Below, piece by piece: positions 56,376-64,000 of a stretch of 64,000 nt of DNA (the stretch's first letter is position 1; the number at the start of each line of letters is the position of its first letter). The stretch is from Acidobacteriaceae bacterium (GTDB taxonomy: Bacteria > Acidobacteriota > Terriglobia > Terriglobales > Acidobacteriaceae): assembly GCA_003160215.1 (NCBI GenBank), contig PLQW01000154.1, forward strand, positions 45,012-109,011, read 5' to 3'. The notes under the pieces are model-generated. The model had not been told where the DNA came from. It did not search any database and was given only the letters and a program-made list of their open reading frames with translations. The position numbers and the translations under genes were made by a program.

Positions 56376-59087
56376 GTGAGGATTGGTGTCCCAAGGGGAG
56401 TAGTATTTGCGGCGGCCCTGGTTGCGGTCGTAATTCCTGTCTCGCGCTACGCCTACACCTGGTTCCGCGACATTTCTGCCGCCAAACACATCAATTACAG
56501 CGGTTTGGAGCATCCGGAACGTTCCACGGATCCGCAAGTCCTCCTGGCGGAAGCCAATCGCCTTTACTGGCTAAACAACGGGCCAAGAGCTGCCCCGTTG
56601 TACGCGAAAGCCGAGAGTCTCTTCGCAAGTCGAGGCGATGCCAGGAATGAGCTCTACGCCAAGATTGGACGCCTTAGATCGGAAGCCGAGACGATGTCAT
56701 TCGTCGAGCTCTCGCGATTCTTGAACGACCAGTTGCAGAACCCGATCATGCGTAACGATCCCAGGTTGCGCGTCTGGTGCCTCGCCGCAAAGGGGTACAC
56801 CGACATCGAGATTGATTATCGAGCGGAGAAACAAGACTGGTCGGAGGCCCAGCAGATCGCAACGAGTCTCGGGGACAACCGTTTGGCGACCAGGGCCTCG
56901 GGTGAATTGGGCGTAATCGCCTTCCTGGAGGGAAATTCCGGCCGGGCGGCGAAGCTCTTGGGCGGAGCCCTCGTCTCAACGATGGCTAATGGCGACGAGG
57001 GCGGTCAGATTCGCTTTCTGGAAATGATAGGAAACGGCCTGGTCGAGGTCAACCGCACCTCCGATGCCCTGATGTTTTTTGAGAGGGCCATCAAGATAGC
57101 GGAGGCTGACGAAGATTCGGGACTTCCTTTCATGGGGTACGAAGGAAAGGCGCAAGCGCTAGTTGCGTTAGGGAGGCCAGATGAAGCAAAGAGAGTGCTC
57201 CAGGGCGCACTTGCGAAGGCCCGATCGCAGCAGAAACGCGGGCATGAGGCACAATTGCTGATTGTCCTCGGCAAGCTCGCGGCGCAAACCGGAAACAAAC
57301 AAGAGGCCATCGCCGATTTGGAGGATGCGGGGCAGTTCGCAGCAAGAGTCCAGTTCTACCGAATGGAAGCTGACGCCATGTTCGGGCTGGCGAAACTTTA
57401 TCGTGATTCCGGAGATCTCGCCACCGCAGACGCCCGTGCGACACAGGGTCTGGTTGCAAGCCAGCGTGTTGGCGATCGTTACTATGTACCGCGGAACTTG
57501 ACGATTTTGGCTGACCTCAAAGCACGGCGCGGGCGCATCCCAGAAGCGAAGGCACTTTACAAGCATGCCGAAGACGTCATCGACGGCATGCTTGGCGGCG
57601 ATGACTCCTATTGGAACAGCTCCATCGCCGCGGCCATGAGTCAAACTTACCTCCAACACTTCGAACTCGTTGCGAAGGAGGCTGACACAGCCGGTGCGTT
57701 TCAAATCTTGGAGCGCGTCCGAGGACGAACTCTGGCTAGCGCTTTGGGAGACAGAAAGGCAGATCCGCAGGCAGGGTCTACGGAAGCTACGACACTGGAC
57801 AGTTACGTTGCTACTACGCAAACCCGCCTGATGCAGACCAATAGTCCCGTCGAGCGTGAAAAGCTGCTCGATGCTCTGGCGGAATACGAGTGGCGGTTAC
57901 GGTTGGCGTGGAACCAGGGAGATCAGCGCTTTCCTATCGATCCAGCACCACTGACCCAGGTTCAACAGAGTCTGAGGTCAGACGAAGCGCTACTCGAGTA
58001 CGTACTCGACGAGCCGAACTCCTTCTGCATTTCCATTACGCGTACGACCGCAAACCTGCGTGTGCTACCGGCTGGTCGCAATCAGATCGAAAAACTGGTC
58101 CAGCGGTACGTTGATGAAATCCGCGCGAAAAAAGCTGGTGTTGAAGAGGCGAAGCAACTACAGGCGTTTCTTGTGCAACCGATTCCTGAAACATCCACGG
58201 GCAAACGATTCATCGTTGTGCCGGACGGCATATTGAACCTGTTGCCTTTCGAAGCGCTACGGAATACCGAAGGGCAGTATCTGTTAACGTCCGATGTCAT
58301 CAGCTATGCTCCCTCGGCCACCGTTCTTGATGCGCTGCGCAGGGGGGACAACCAGCAAGAAGCCCCTCGACCGTTTCTCGGAGTGGGCGACGTTGCTTAC
58401 GACAATCAAGGCCGCGCCAGGGAAAGAATCCCGGCTTCTGAGACACTGCGGGGTCGGTTCGTTCGCGGTTTTGCTGACTTCGTCGGAATGCCCCTTCATG
58501 ACCTGCCGCAGACACGAGAAGAGGTCGAGAGCATTAGTAGAATTGTGGGAAAGGGCGCAGAAACCCTGTTTGGTGTGAGCGCTACCGAGACTGCATTCAA
58601 GAAAGAACCGCTTGACCAGTTTCGCGTGTTGCATTTGGCTGTCCACGGCTTCGCCGACCCGCAATTCCCCGAGCGATCAGCGTTAGTCCTTGGGGCCGAC
58701 CCGAAAGCTGGTGAAGACGGTTTGCTGCAGGTGCGAGAAATCAAGAAGTTGCGATTAAACGCCGAGCTGACGACTCTTTCTGCATGTGACACGGGAGTGG
58801 GCAAATTGCAGGGAGAGGAAGGCGTCAGCGATTTGGCGGAGGCCTTTCTGGCAGCTGGCGCGAAAACCGTTGTTGCGAGCCTGTGGAGCGCGGATGACAC
58901 GTTTGCCAGTGCACTGATGGAACGCTTCTACCAGCGTCTAGCGCTTGGAGAGGAGACGAGTTCGGCGTTGCGAGGCGCCAAGCTGGACCTGCTGGCGAAA
59001 TACGGTGAACAAGTGAGCCCATTTTATTGGGCAGCATTCGTAGCGATTGGGGACGCATCAACTCCTATCAGGATTGGGGCGCAATGA
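56376..59087 (+). CDS. Membrane-anchored TPR-CHAT protease
   Basis: 903 residues with GTG start. One N-terminal hydrophobic helix (VVFAAALVAVVIPVSRYAY) follows two Arg, so it is a signal anchor. About ten TPR-like helical pairs cover 60-470, then a CHAT domain from about 560 to the end with His757 in LAVHGFAD and Cys804 in LSACDTGVG, the caspase-like dyad. TPR-CHAT proteins act as signal-activated proteases (for example Csx29 and gasdermin-linked proteases). The stop codon overlaps the ATG of the S41 protease gene. It is placed in the island next to SIR2/NTPase genes. Confidence 0.9.
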   Translation: MRIGVPRGVVFAAALVAVVIPVSRYAYTWFRDISAAKHINYSGLEHPERSTDPQVLLAEANRLYWLNNGPRAAPLYAKAESLFASRGDARNELYAKIGRLRSEAETMSFVELSRFLNDQLQNPIMRNDPRLRVWCLAAKGYTDIEIDYRAEKQDWSEAQQIATSLGDNRLATRASGELGVIAFLEGNSGRAAKLLGGALVSTMANGDEGGQIRFLEMIGNGLVEVNRTSDALMFFERAIKIAEADEDSGLPFMGYEGKAQALVALGRPDEAKRVLQGALAKARSQQKRGHEAQLLIVLGKLAAQTGNKQEAIADLEDAGQFAARVQFYRMEADAMFGLAKLYRDSGDLATADARATQGLVASQRVGDRYYVPRNLTILADLKARRGRIPEAKALYKHAEDVIDGMLGGDDSYWNSSIAAAMSQTYLQHFELVAKEADTAGAFQILERVRGRTLASALGDRKADPQAGSTEATTLDSYVATTQTRLMQTNSPVEREKLLDALAEYEWRLRLAWNQGDQRFPIDPAPLTQVQQSLRSDEALLEYVLDEPNSFCISITRTTANLRVLPAGRNQIEKLVQRYVDEIRAKKAGVEEAKQLQAFLVQPIPETSTGKRFIVVPDGILNLLPFEALRNTEGQYLLTSDVISYAPSATVLDALRRGDNQQEAPRPFLGVGDVAYDNQGRARERIPASETLRGRFVRGFADFVGMPLHDLPQTREEVESISRIVGKGAETLFGVSATETAFKKEPLDQFRVLHLAVHGFADPQFPERSALVLGADPKAGEDGLLQVREIKKLRLNAELTTLSACDTGVGKLQGEEGVSDLAEAFLAAGAKTVVASLWSADDTFASALMERFYQRLALGEETSSALRGAKLDLLAKYGEQVSPFYWAAFVAIGDASTPIRIGAQ

Positions 59088-60316
59088 ATCTGACTCTGGA
59101 CAAACGCAAGAAGATTTTCGACAAGGTCTGCCGGTTGGTGGAAACCAAACATTTCAACCCTGCAATGAATGGGGTGGATTGGAATGCCCTGGTTCAGAGC
59201 CGAAGGGATCGAATCCTTGCGTGCGATGGGGCTGAGGCATTCGAGAAGGAAGTGCATAAGTTGGTGGCAGAACTCAAGACCAGCCACACCGGGTTCCGGC
59301 ACGCCGGAATGCGCAATATACCGGCGAGACACGCAATCAATGCGACTTTGCAACGCTTCGCTGTGAATGGGACGGAACGCTGGATGTTTCAGGATGTGCA
59401 CAGAGGTGGCCCAGCGTACTTAGCCGGGATAAGACCGGGAGATTTGTTGCTCGGAACGGGCGAGCGAGAGATTCGCCCTCCAGAAGATCTAACGTTCTCT
59501 GCTGGAGGGTCAGCGGAACTTGCGATTGAACCGCTGCACGGAGACGTCGAGTGGGTGAAGCTTCGGCTGCCCATGCCGAAGTCCAAGAAGCACCCCGTAA
59601 CCGCGCCCGAAGCAGTTCATGCGGAGATGCTGACCGATCAAATCGGTCTGCTTAAAGTGGCCATGTTTCCCGGCGCGATCGGAATCGATGTCGCCAAAGA
59701 CATAGATCGGGGAATTGCGGCTCTCAATGGTTGTAGCCGTCTCATCGTCGATTTGCGCGGCAATACAGGTGGAGGAATCGGAGGGCTGCGGCTGATGAGC
59801 TATCTGACTCCCGGCAAATTGGAGGTCGGCTACAGCCTGACTCGAAAGCGCAGGGAGCGTGGGTATCGAAGAGAAGAGCTGACCCGTTTTGGACGAATTC
59901 CGTCTCGCAAAGGCACCCTCTTTTGGCTCGCTGCCCGATACGCCCTCGTGGACAAGTCCATCCTCGTAGTTACGGAGGGACTTGGGCCACGTCGGTTTCA
60001 CGGACACGTTGTCCTGATGGTAAACGAGCACACTGCCAGCGCTGGTGAAATGGTGGCTGCTTTTGCAGAGGAAAACAACCTGGCAACCATCGTGGGAACC
60101 AAGACCCCTGGTCGTTTGCTGAGCGGAGGCGCCTTCAAGGTCGGTCACGGCTACATTCTGGGGTTGCCAGTTGCTGGGTATCTGACCTGGCAGGGCAGGA
60201 TGTTGGAAAACAATGGGATCATTCCGCGCGTTTCTGTTGAATTATCACGAGAGGCGCTGCGGGAAGGCAGGGACACGCAATTGGAAAAAGCGGTCGAGAT
60301 CGTCAAGAGCTTCTAA
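59084..60316 (+). CDS. S41 family serine protease with PDZ-like segment, cytoplasmic type
   Basis: 410 residues from ATG at 59084, overlapping the CHAT stop codon by 4 bp. A PDZ-like segment at about 95-150 (GGPAYLAGIRPGDLLLG) precedes the S41 domain. Catalytic Ser319 lies in EHTASAGEMV and Lys340 in GTKTPGRLL; DLRGNTGGGIGG is the conserved core strand. No signal peptide or membrane helix is seen, in contrast with most CtpA proteins, which are exported. Coupled translation with TPR-CHAT suggests that the two proteases act together or one activates the other. Confidence 0.9.
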   Translation: MNLTLDKRKKIFDKVCRLVETKHFNPAMNGVDWNALVQSRRDRILACDGAEAFEKEVHKLVAELKTSHTGFRHAGMRNIPARHAINATLQRFAVNGTERWMFQDVHRGGPAYLAGIRPGDLLLGTGEREIRPPEDLTFSAGGSAELAIEPLHGDVEWVKLRLPMPKSKKHPVTAPEAVHAEMLTDQIGLLKVAMFPGAIGIDVAKDIDRGIAALNGCSRLIVDLRGNTGGGIGGLRLMSYLTPGKLEVGYSLTRKRRERGYRREELTRFGRIPSRKGTLFWLAARYALVDKSILVVTEGLGPRRFHGHVVLMVNEHTASAGEMVAAFAEENNLATIVGTKTPGRLLSGGAFKVGHGYILGLPVAGYLTWQGRMLENNGIIPRVSVELSREALREGRDTQLEKAVEIVKSF

Positions 60317-60528
60317 TTGAGACCCAAATTGAGTGTGAAGCAGTCTTGCAATAGATTTCCCCGCATGTCCGCGAAGCCGATTCGCTAGCGCCGCCGCGCC
60401 CCTGTTAAGGAGCGACCGGCCCATTCCACATCCCGGTTTCAGGATTGCTTCGGCATTGCTAACCATCCGGTCGTAAAGTGACGAGAAGGGCAACCGAAAT
60501 CGGTGTGGCCTGTCTCACGGACTCCGAG
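60317..60528. other. Gap before the SIR2 gene
   Basis: No gene is supported between 60317 and 60621. An 82-codon minus-strand frame crosses from the S41 end into it but has no recognisable family or ribosome site. The last part contains the promoter at 60529. Confidence 0.5.
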
Positions 60529-60559
60529 TTGTGACACTGCCCTGTACAAACTATATGAT
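60529..60559 (+). promoter_or_regulatory. Sigma70-like promoter for the SIR2-NTPase pair
   Basis: TTGTGA at 60529-60534 and TATATG at 60552-60557 are separated by 17 nt (alternatively TATGAT at 60554, 19 nt). Transcription would start near 60565, about 57 bp before the ATG at 60622. Confidence 0.5.
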
Positions 60560-60621
60560 TTGCACGTTCCACTCAGATAGACTTTTCTGAAGCCAATGCT
60601 TGCTGCCACTCGAGCTGGGTC

Positions 60622-61692
60622 ATGCTGATCGACACCGAACGCAATGCGAATGTGTATCGGCAGATGGTCGAAGCTATCAGATCCGGTCGTCCGTTTGGAT
60701 TTGGCGGTGCGGGGGTGAGCGCAGGACTTGGTTATCCATCTTGGGTCCAGCTGATTAATCGCCTAGCCGAAGAGGTCCGAAGAGTTCGCGGCGACGACGT
60801 GGTCGATCTGAATGGCCGTCCGTTGAGGCTTGACGACATTCGCGACGTGCGCCCTTTACTCATCAGGGCTGAAATACTGAAGCACAACCTCGGCGAACGG
60901 TACTTTGAATTCATGAGCGAGACATTCGGGCCAGTCGATCGAAATGCTGATTCCATCGATGACCTAGTCGCGCTACCGTTCAAGCACTTATTGACTAGCA
61001 ACTATGATCCGGCCCTCGAACGTGCAATGGTGAACGGGGGTGGCAATGCTCATTCAATTTGCCTCGTACCGGAGGAGATCGCTGATTTCATCAATCACCG
61101 CGGCGAGGTCAACTACGCCCGTCGCGTTGTGCATGTTCACGGCAGATACGACCGTCCCGACACCCTAGTTCTCACCGAAGCAGATTACGCCCGCTGTTAC
61201 AACGCCAATGAGATTCGAACGTTCTGGAACATCATTGCTGTTGACGAGATCTGTGTTTTCCTTGGCTTTTCGTTCGCAGATGACGACCTTACAGACGGCT
61301 TTAACCTAATGAACTTCCAGAGGCTTAACCGGCAATTTGCGGGAGTCCGTCACTATGCCTTAGTCGCGATCGAAGACCCGACCAAAGAAGTTGGTGAACG
61401 CATGGTTTACAACATGCGTTACGGGGTAGAGCCTGTTTTTTTCATTAGGCAAGATGCACAATTCAGCGGGTACACCGCCGCGCTGAGGCAGATTCGACGC
61501 GACGTCCTCCCGCGCGCGGCTGCCGTGATCAATCCACAGGTCACCGCGCCTCGACTCGCTCCTGAAGGAGTCGTGCCCGTAGAAGCGCCCGCCGATGCAA
61601 ATCGAGGCCCCGCAGTGCACCGTGACCTTGCAGCTCTTGAACAAATCACTGAACGGAACATCCAGCTTCAGGTTGACGGAGACCTTGAATGA
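60622..61692 (+). CDS. SIR2-like NAD-binding protein (SIR2_2 type), candidate defence effector
   Basis: 356 residues. GFGGAGVSAGLGYPSW (about 26-41) is the NAD-binding GAGxS motif; HLLTSNYD (Asn127, Asp129) and VHVHGRYD (His171 or His173) give the remaining catalytic residues; VFLGFSFADDDL closes the Rossmann fold. The C-terminal 80 residues are Pro/Ala-rich and probably link to the partner. SIR2-like domains in defence systems cleave NAD+ on phage recognition; the conserved Asn and His suggest an active NADase. The stop overlaps the ATG of the NTPase gene. Base composition is lower in GC than the core genes. Confidence 0.9.
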   Translation: MLIDTERNANVYRQMVEAIRSGRPFGFGGAGVSAGLGYPSWVQLINRLAEEVRRVRGDDVVDLNGRPLRLDDIRDVRPLLIRAEILKHNLGERYFEFMSETFGPVDRNADSIDDLVALPFKHLLTSNYDPALERAMVNGGGNAHSICLVPEEIADFINHRGEVNYARRVVHVHGRYDRPDTLVLTEADYARCYNANEIRTFWNIIAVDEICVFLGFSFADDDLTDGFNLMNFQRLNRQFAGVRHYALVAIEDPTKEVGERMVYNMRYGVEPVFFIRQDAQFSGYTAALRQIRRDVLPRAAAVINPQVTAPRLAPEGVVPVEAPADANRGPAVHRDLAALEQITERNIQLQVDGDLE

Positions 61693-64000
61693 TGCGAATC
61701 ACCAGACCCGAGTTAATGGAGCGCCTCGAGGAGTCGGCCTCACTGGGTTCGTTACTTGTAGTTGGAGAACCCGGATCTGGCAAGACGTGGCTCTTAACAG
61801 AGTTCGTCAAGCGACGTAAGTCGGCAGGAGACACCGTAGTACTGATTCGTGCGGAAGACCATGCTGTACGTTCGCTATCAGAATTGCAGGTGAGTTTGGG
61901 GGTGTCCGATATTGCTGGCGCTCTCGGTACGGTTCATAAAACCTCATATCTCGTGATCGACTCGCTAGACGCGCTTCGTGCTGAATCTTCGCAGAGAGCA
62001 TTCCGAGACCTAATTCGACTTGTGACTCGCCAGGCTCCTCAATGCCGGATAGTGGCTAGCATGAGAAGCTTTGACGCACGCCAATCCGTGGAATTTCATT
62101 CTCTGTTCCCACCGCAGGCCGAACCGGTGTTAGGGTCTCTCGCAATACCAGTGCGTAACCTCCCTGTGCCGCGGCTTGATGACCAAGACCTTGAACAAGC
62201 GTGCGCAAGCGACGCACGTCTCACCCCTGTGGTTGAGCATGCGTCCGCGGCAGCGGCCGAGCTATTACGTGTCCCATACAATCTCTGGCTCGTCATCAGA
62301 CTTCTTGACTTAGGGGTCACAGTGGATTGGTTTTCGACGGTGCAATCTGACGTCCAGCTACTTGAGTCTTACTGGAGGCACCGAATCGACTCAAAAACGG
62401 ACGCAGCAGATCGACAATCTCTGTTGACGGAACTTACTAATCGCATGGTGGGCACAAACACTCTCTCCGTTGCAACCCGTGACGTGTTGCCTGTGGCGGC
62501 TCCCAAGCAGCTGCAAACACTTCTAAGCGACGAGGTGCTGTATCAGAGCGCCACGGGGAGATTGTCTTACGCCCACAATATCCTTTTCGATTTTGCTGTC
62601 GCCCGTCTTTTGATTGATGAGGAGAATCTTACCGAATTTATTAGCGACCAGCCGGCCAGGAGTATCTTCTATCGACCGAGCATCGCCTACTTCTTGACCC
62701 GCCTATGGTTTGTTGATCGTGCTGTGTTCTGGTTGGTTACACAGAAGCTCTTCTCTATGGGTGACACGATTCCACCTCGCGCGATGGTCGTCGCGGGAAA
62801 CGTTCTCATCAACGTCGTAACTAGTGACGAAGACCTCGAACCGCTATTTCACCTTCCATCACAAGTTCGCGTAATAGCGACGCTATTTCTGTTGCGTGCG
62901 ATGCAAGCATTTGATTCTCTGGCGTCTAGGAAGCAAAAGATTTGGACCAATCTCCTTTGCCGCCTCGCAACCGAGCCTCACATCCAGTTCATCAATGAGT
63001 ACATCGGACTGCTAGACGTAGCGTCTACCGCAAATCCGAATGATGAAGCACTGCTTCGCGCGTCGATACGATACTTGAAGTGGATGTGGGAAGAAGCAAA
63101 GCGAGTCAAAGCGGCACAGACCCAGGAACTCAGCTCGCTTGCTGCTGCTAGAGTCATACCAATAGTTGCAAGGCTGTTCGCAGCTAACTCCGCCGAGGCT
63201 GGTCAGGCGTTGCGCTTCGTCTTAGATCGATTCGGGGAACCAACAGCCGCTGCAAACGAAGCATATTGGTTGGCGAACAACGTCGACCATTTTCTGGCGT
63301 TAGACCCCGAATTGGTGGTTGATCTGTACCGCAGAGTCTTCGCACACGAAGAACGGTCCCAGGAGCGTACTCGAATGGGCGGCAGCGTCGTGCTAGCAAT
63401 GACCAGCACTCGTGCGCAAGATTTCTCGATGACTTATTACATTCTCGGTCAGAAATACAAAAAGGTGCTGGAACATGACCTGTTCATAGCGGCACGGGCT
63501 GCAGCAGAAGCGATAAACGGCGAGGTCGAAAGGCGAGAAGGGGATACCGTTAGCAAATTGGGCGTCTACGATACTAAGATCGTGCTGTACGGGGTAGAGA
63601 GTCGATTGAGATCGGACAGAAGTGAGATTTGGGATCAAGGCTACAGAGATTCTGAAGGCCTCGCAATACTCCAGCAGCTCCTACAGACGCTCTCAGAAAA
63701 CATCGCAGCGAGCAGAATCGCAGAGGTTCGCTACCATGAAATCGTTGCGACTATTGCATCTGCGAACCGCTACGCCGTGACATGGAAACGCTTCCTCGAA
63801 CACTGCGAGCATCAGCCAGAGTTCTTGGCATATTCAACAGATTTGCTTCTCATTCCTGAGTTGCTAGCGGCCCCCGAGACAACGGTCGCGGCGGGACAAG
63901 CGATCCGAACTGGTTTTACCAACGTGAAGGTGTCTGCAGCCTGGCGTTCTGAAGTGCAGAACGCTATTTTACGAGTGCCGACATGTGCCGTTGTTCACGT
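61689..64000 (+). CDS. Very large P-loop NTPase (STAND-like), partial
   Basis: At least 770 residues, open to the window end; the ATG at 61689 overlaps the SIR2 stop codon, with a second in-frame ATG at 61692. Walker A GEPGSGKT (26-33) and Walker B YLVIDSLDAL (Asp91) stand at the N-terminus, followed by an arginine-finger-like RIVASMRSFDARQ and the winged-helix-like SYAHNILFDFAVARLL near 300, seen in STAND/NACHT-like ATPases. The remainder is a helical repeat array suited to sensing. The set-up, NADase plus sensor NTPase, resembles Avs and related defence proteins, but as two genes. Confidence 0.85.
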   Translation, partial: MMRITRPELMERLEESASLGSLLVVGEPGSGKTWLLTEFVKRRKSAGDTVVLIRAEDHAVRSLSELQVSLGVSDIAGALGTVHKTSYLVIDSLDALRAESSQRAFRDLIRLVTRQAPQCRIVASMRSFDARQSVEFHSLFPPQAEPVLGSLAIPVRNLPVPRLDDQDLEQACASDARLTPVVEHASAAAAELLRVPYNLWLVIRLLDLGVTVDWFSTVQSDVQLLESYWRHRIDSKTDAADRQSLLTELTNRMVGTNTLSVATRDVLPVAAPKQLQTLLSDEVLYQSATGRLSYAHNILFDFAVARLLIDEENLTEFISDQPARSIFYRPSIAYFLTRLWFVDRAVFWLVTQKLFSMGDTIPPRAMVVAGNVLINVVTSDEDLEPLFHLPSQVRVIATLFLLRAMQAFDSLASRKQKIWTNLLCRLATEPHIQFINEYIGLLDVASTANPNDEALLRASIRYLKWMWEEAKRVKAAQTQELSSLAAARVIPIVARLFAANSAEAGQALRFVLDRFGEPTAAANEAYWLANNVDHFLALDPELVVDLYRRVFAHEERSQERTRMGGSVVLAMTSTRAQDFSMTYYILGQKYKKVLEHDLFIAARAAAEAINGEVERREGDTVSKLGVYDTKIVLYGVESRLRSDRSEIWDQGYRDSEGLAILQQLLQTLSENIAASRIAEVRYHEIVATIASANRYAVTWKRFLEHCEHQPEFLAYSTDLLLIPELLAAPETTVAAGQAIRTGFTNVKVSAAWRSEVQNAILRVPTCAVVH

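Noticed and set aside
56376-60316. Gasdermin (bGSDM) partner for the CHAT protease
   Set aside because: No small pore-forming gene is present upstream, between or downstream of the two protease genes.
60245-60493. 82-codon minus-strand frame at the S41 end
   Set aside because: Overlaps the S41 gene, has no ribosome site or family; may be chance.
53750-64000. Second attachment site (copy of the tRNA-Ser 3' end)
   Set aside because: Searched for gttcgaatccccc and cctctccgcca; no copy was seen in this stretch.

Overview
The window looks like the chromosome of an Acidobacteriota bacterium of the Terriglobia/Koribacter type. This is inferred from moderately high GC, beta-propeller GloVer fragments, proteins built from secreted 'DTR...YLTVWP' repeats, many small hairpin repeats with the text 'gtgtgtgagaac' or 'gccgtccctgaagggactcg', and the gene repertoire. 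No rRNA or protein set fixes the species.

Region by region. 1-4 kb: a partial rpe, a broken rhodanese scrap, a secreted unknown, a single-domain rhodanese, an Old Yellow Enzyme and an acidic small protein. 4-12.2 kb: a DUF2085 membrane protein whose 5' end lies in a mobile-looking repeat, a YyaL/DUF255 protein, Dps, beta-carbonic anhydrase, GlgX and an M20 amidohydrolase. 12.2-16.1 kb: a small membrane protein, two MacB-type permeases without an ATPase, and a repeat-rich gap. 16.1-20.7 kb: a secreted cysteine-rich protein with two CxxCH motifs, divergent from an FHA-GAF-AAA+-Fis sigma54 activator; the intergenic gap holds a sigma54-like site facing each way. 20.7-29.3 kb: a transposase scrap, an MFS exporter, an Amt-porin pair, a HAD-YhaM pair and a SurA-like PPIase. 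29.6-40 kb: ptb-buk, an ABM-domain protein, an acyl-CoA synthetase, UspA, and an aspC-type aminotransferase coupled to ATP-dependent PEP carboxykinase. 40.5-52 kb: a Cys-type arylsulfatase with its radical-SAM maturase, an M1 aminopeptidase, a frameshifted secreted repeat protein, an alpha/beta hydrolase and a UPF0182 protein.

The last 11.5 kb is the accessory part. A tRNA-Ser(GCU) is followed 31 bp later by a tyrosine integrase and an excisionase-like HTH protein, the usual start of an integrative element. Its presumed cargo is a degenerate J-domain-like protein (a broken relative lies on the other side of the tRNA), a membrane-anchored TPR-CHAT protease coupled to a cytoplasmic S41 protease with a PDZ-like segment, and a SIR2-like protein coupled to a very large P-loop NTPase that runs off the window. 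The last two pairs have the architecture of anti-phage or cell-suicide modules and are the best candidates for an undescribed system. No matching attachment repeat was seen, so the element probably continues beyond base 64000.

Between the genes lie at least five copies or pieces of one inverted-repeat family and several gene remnants (rhodanese, transposase, Mth938, GloVer, J-like), showing repeated small rearrangements.
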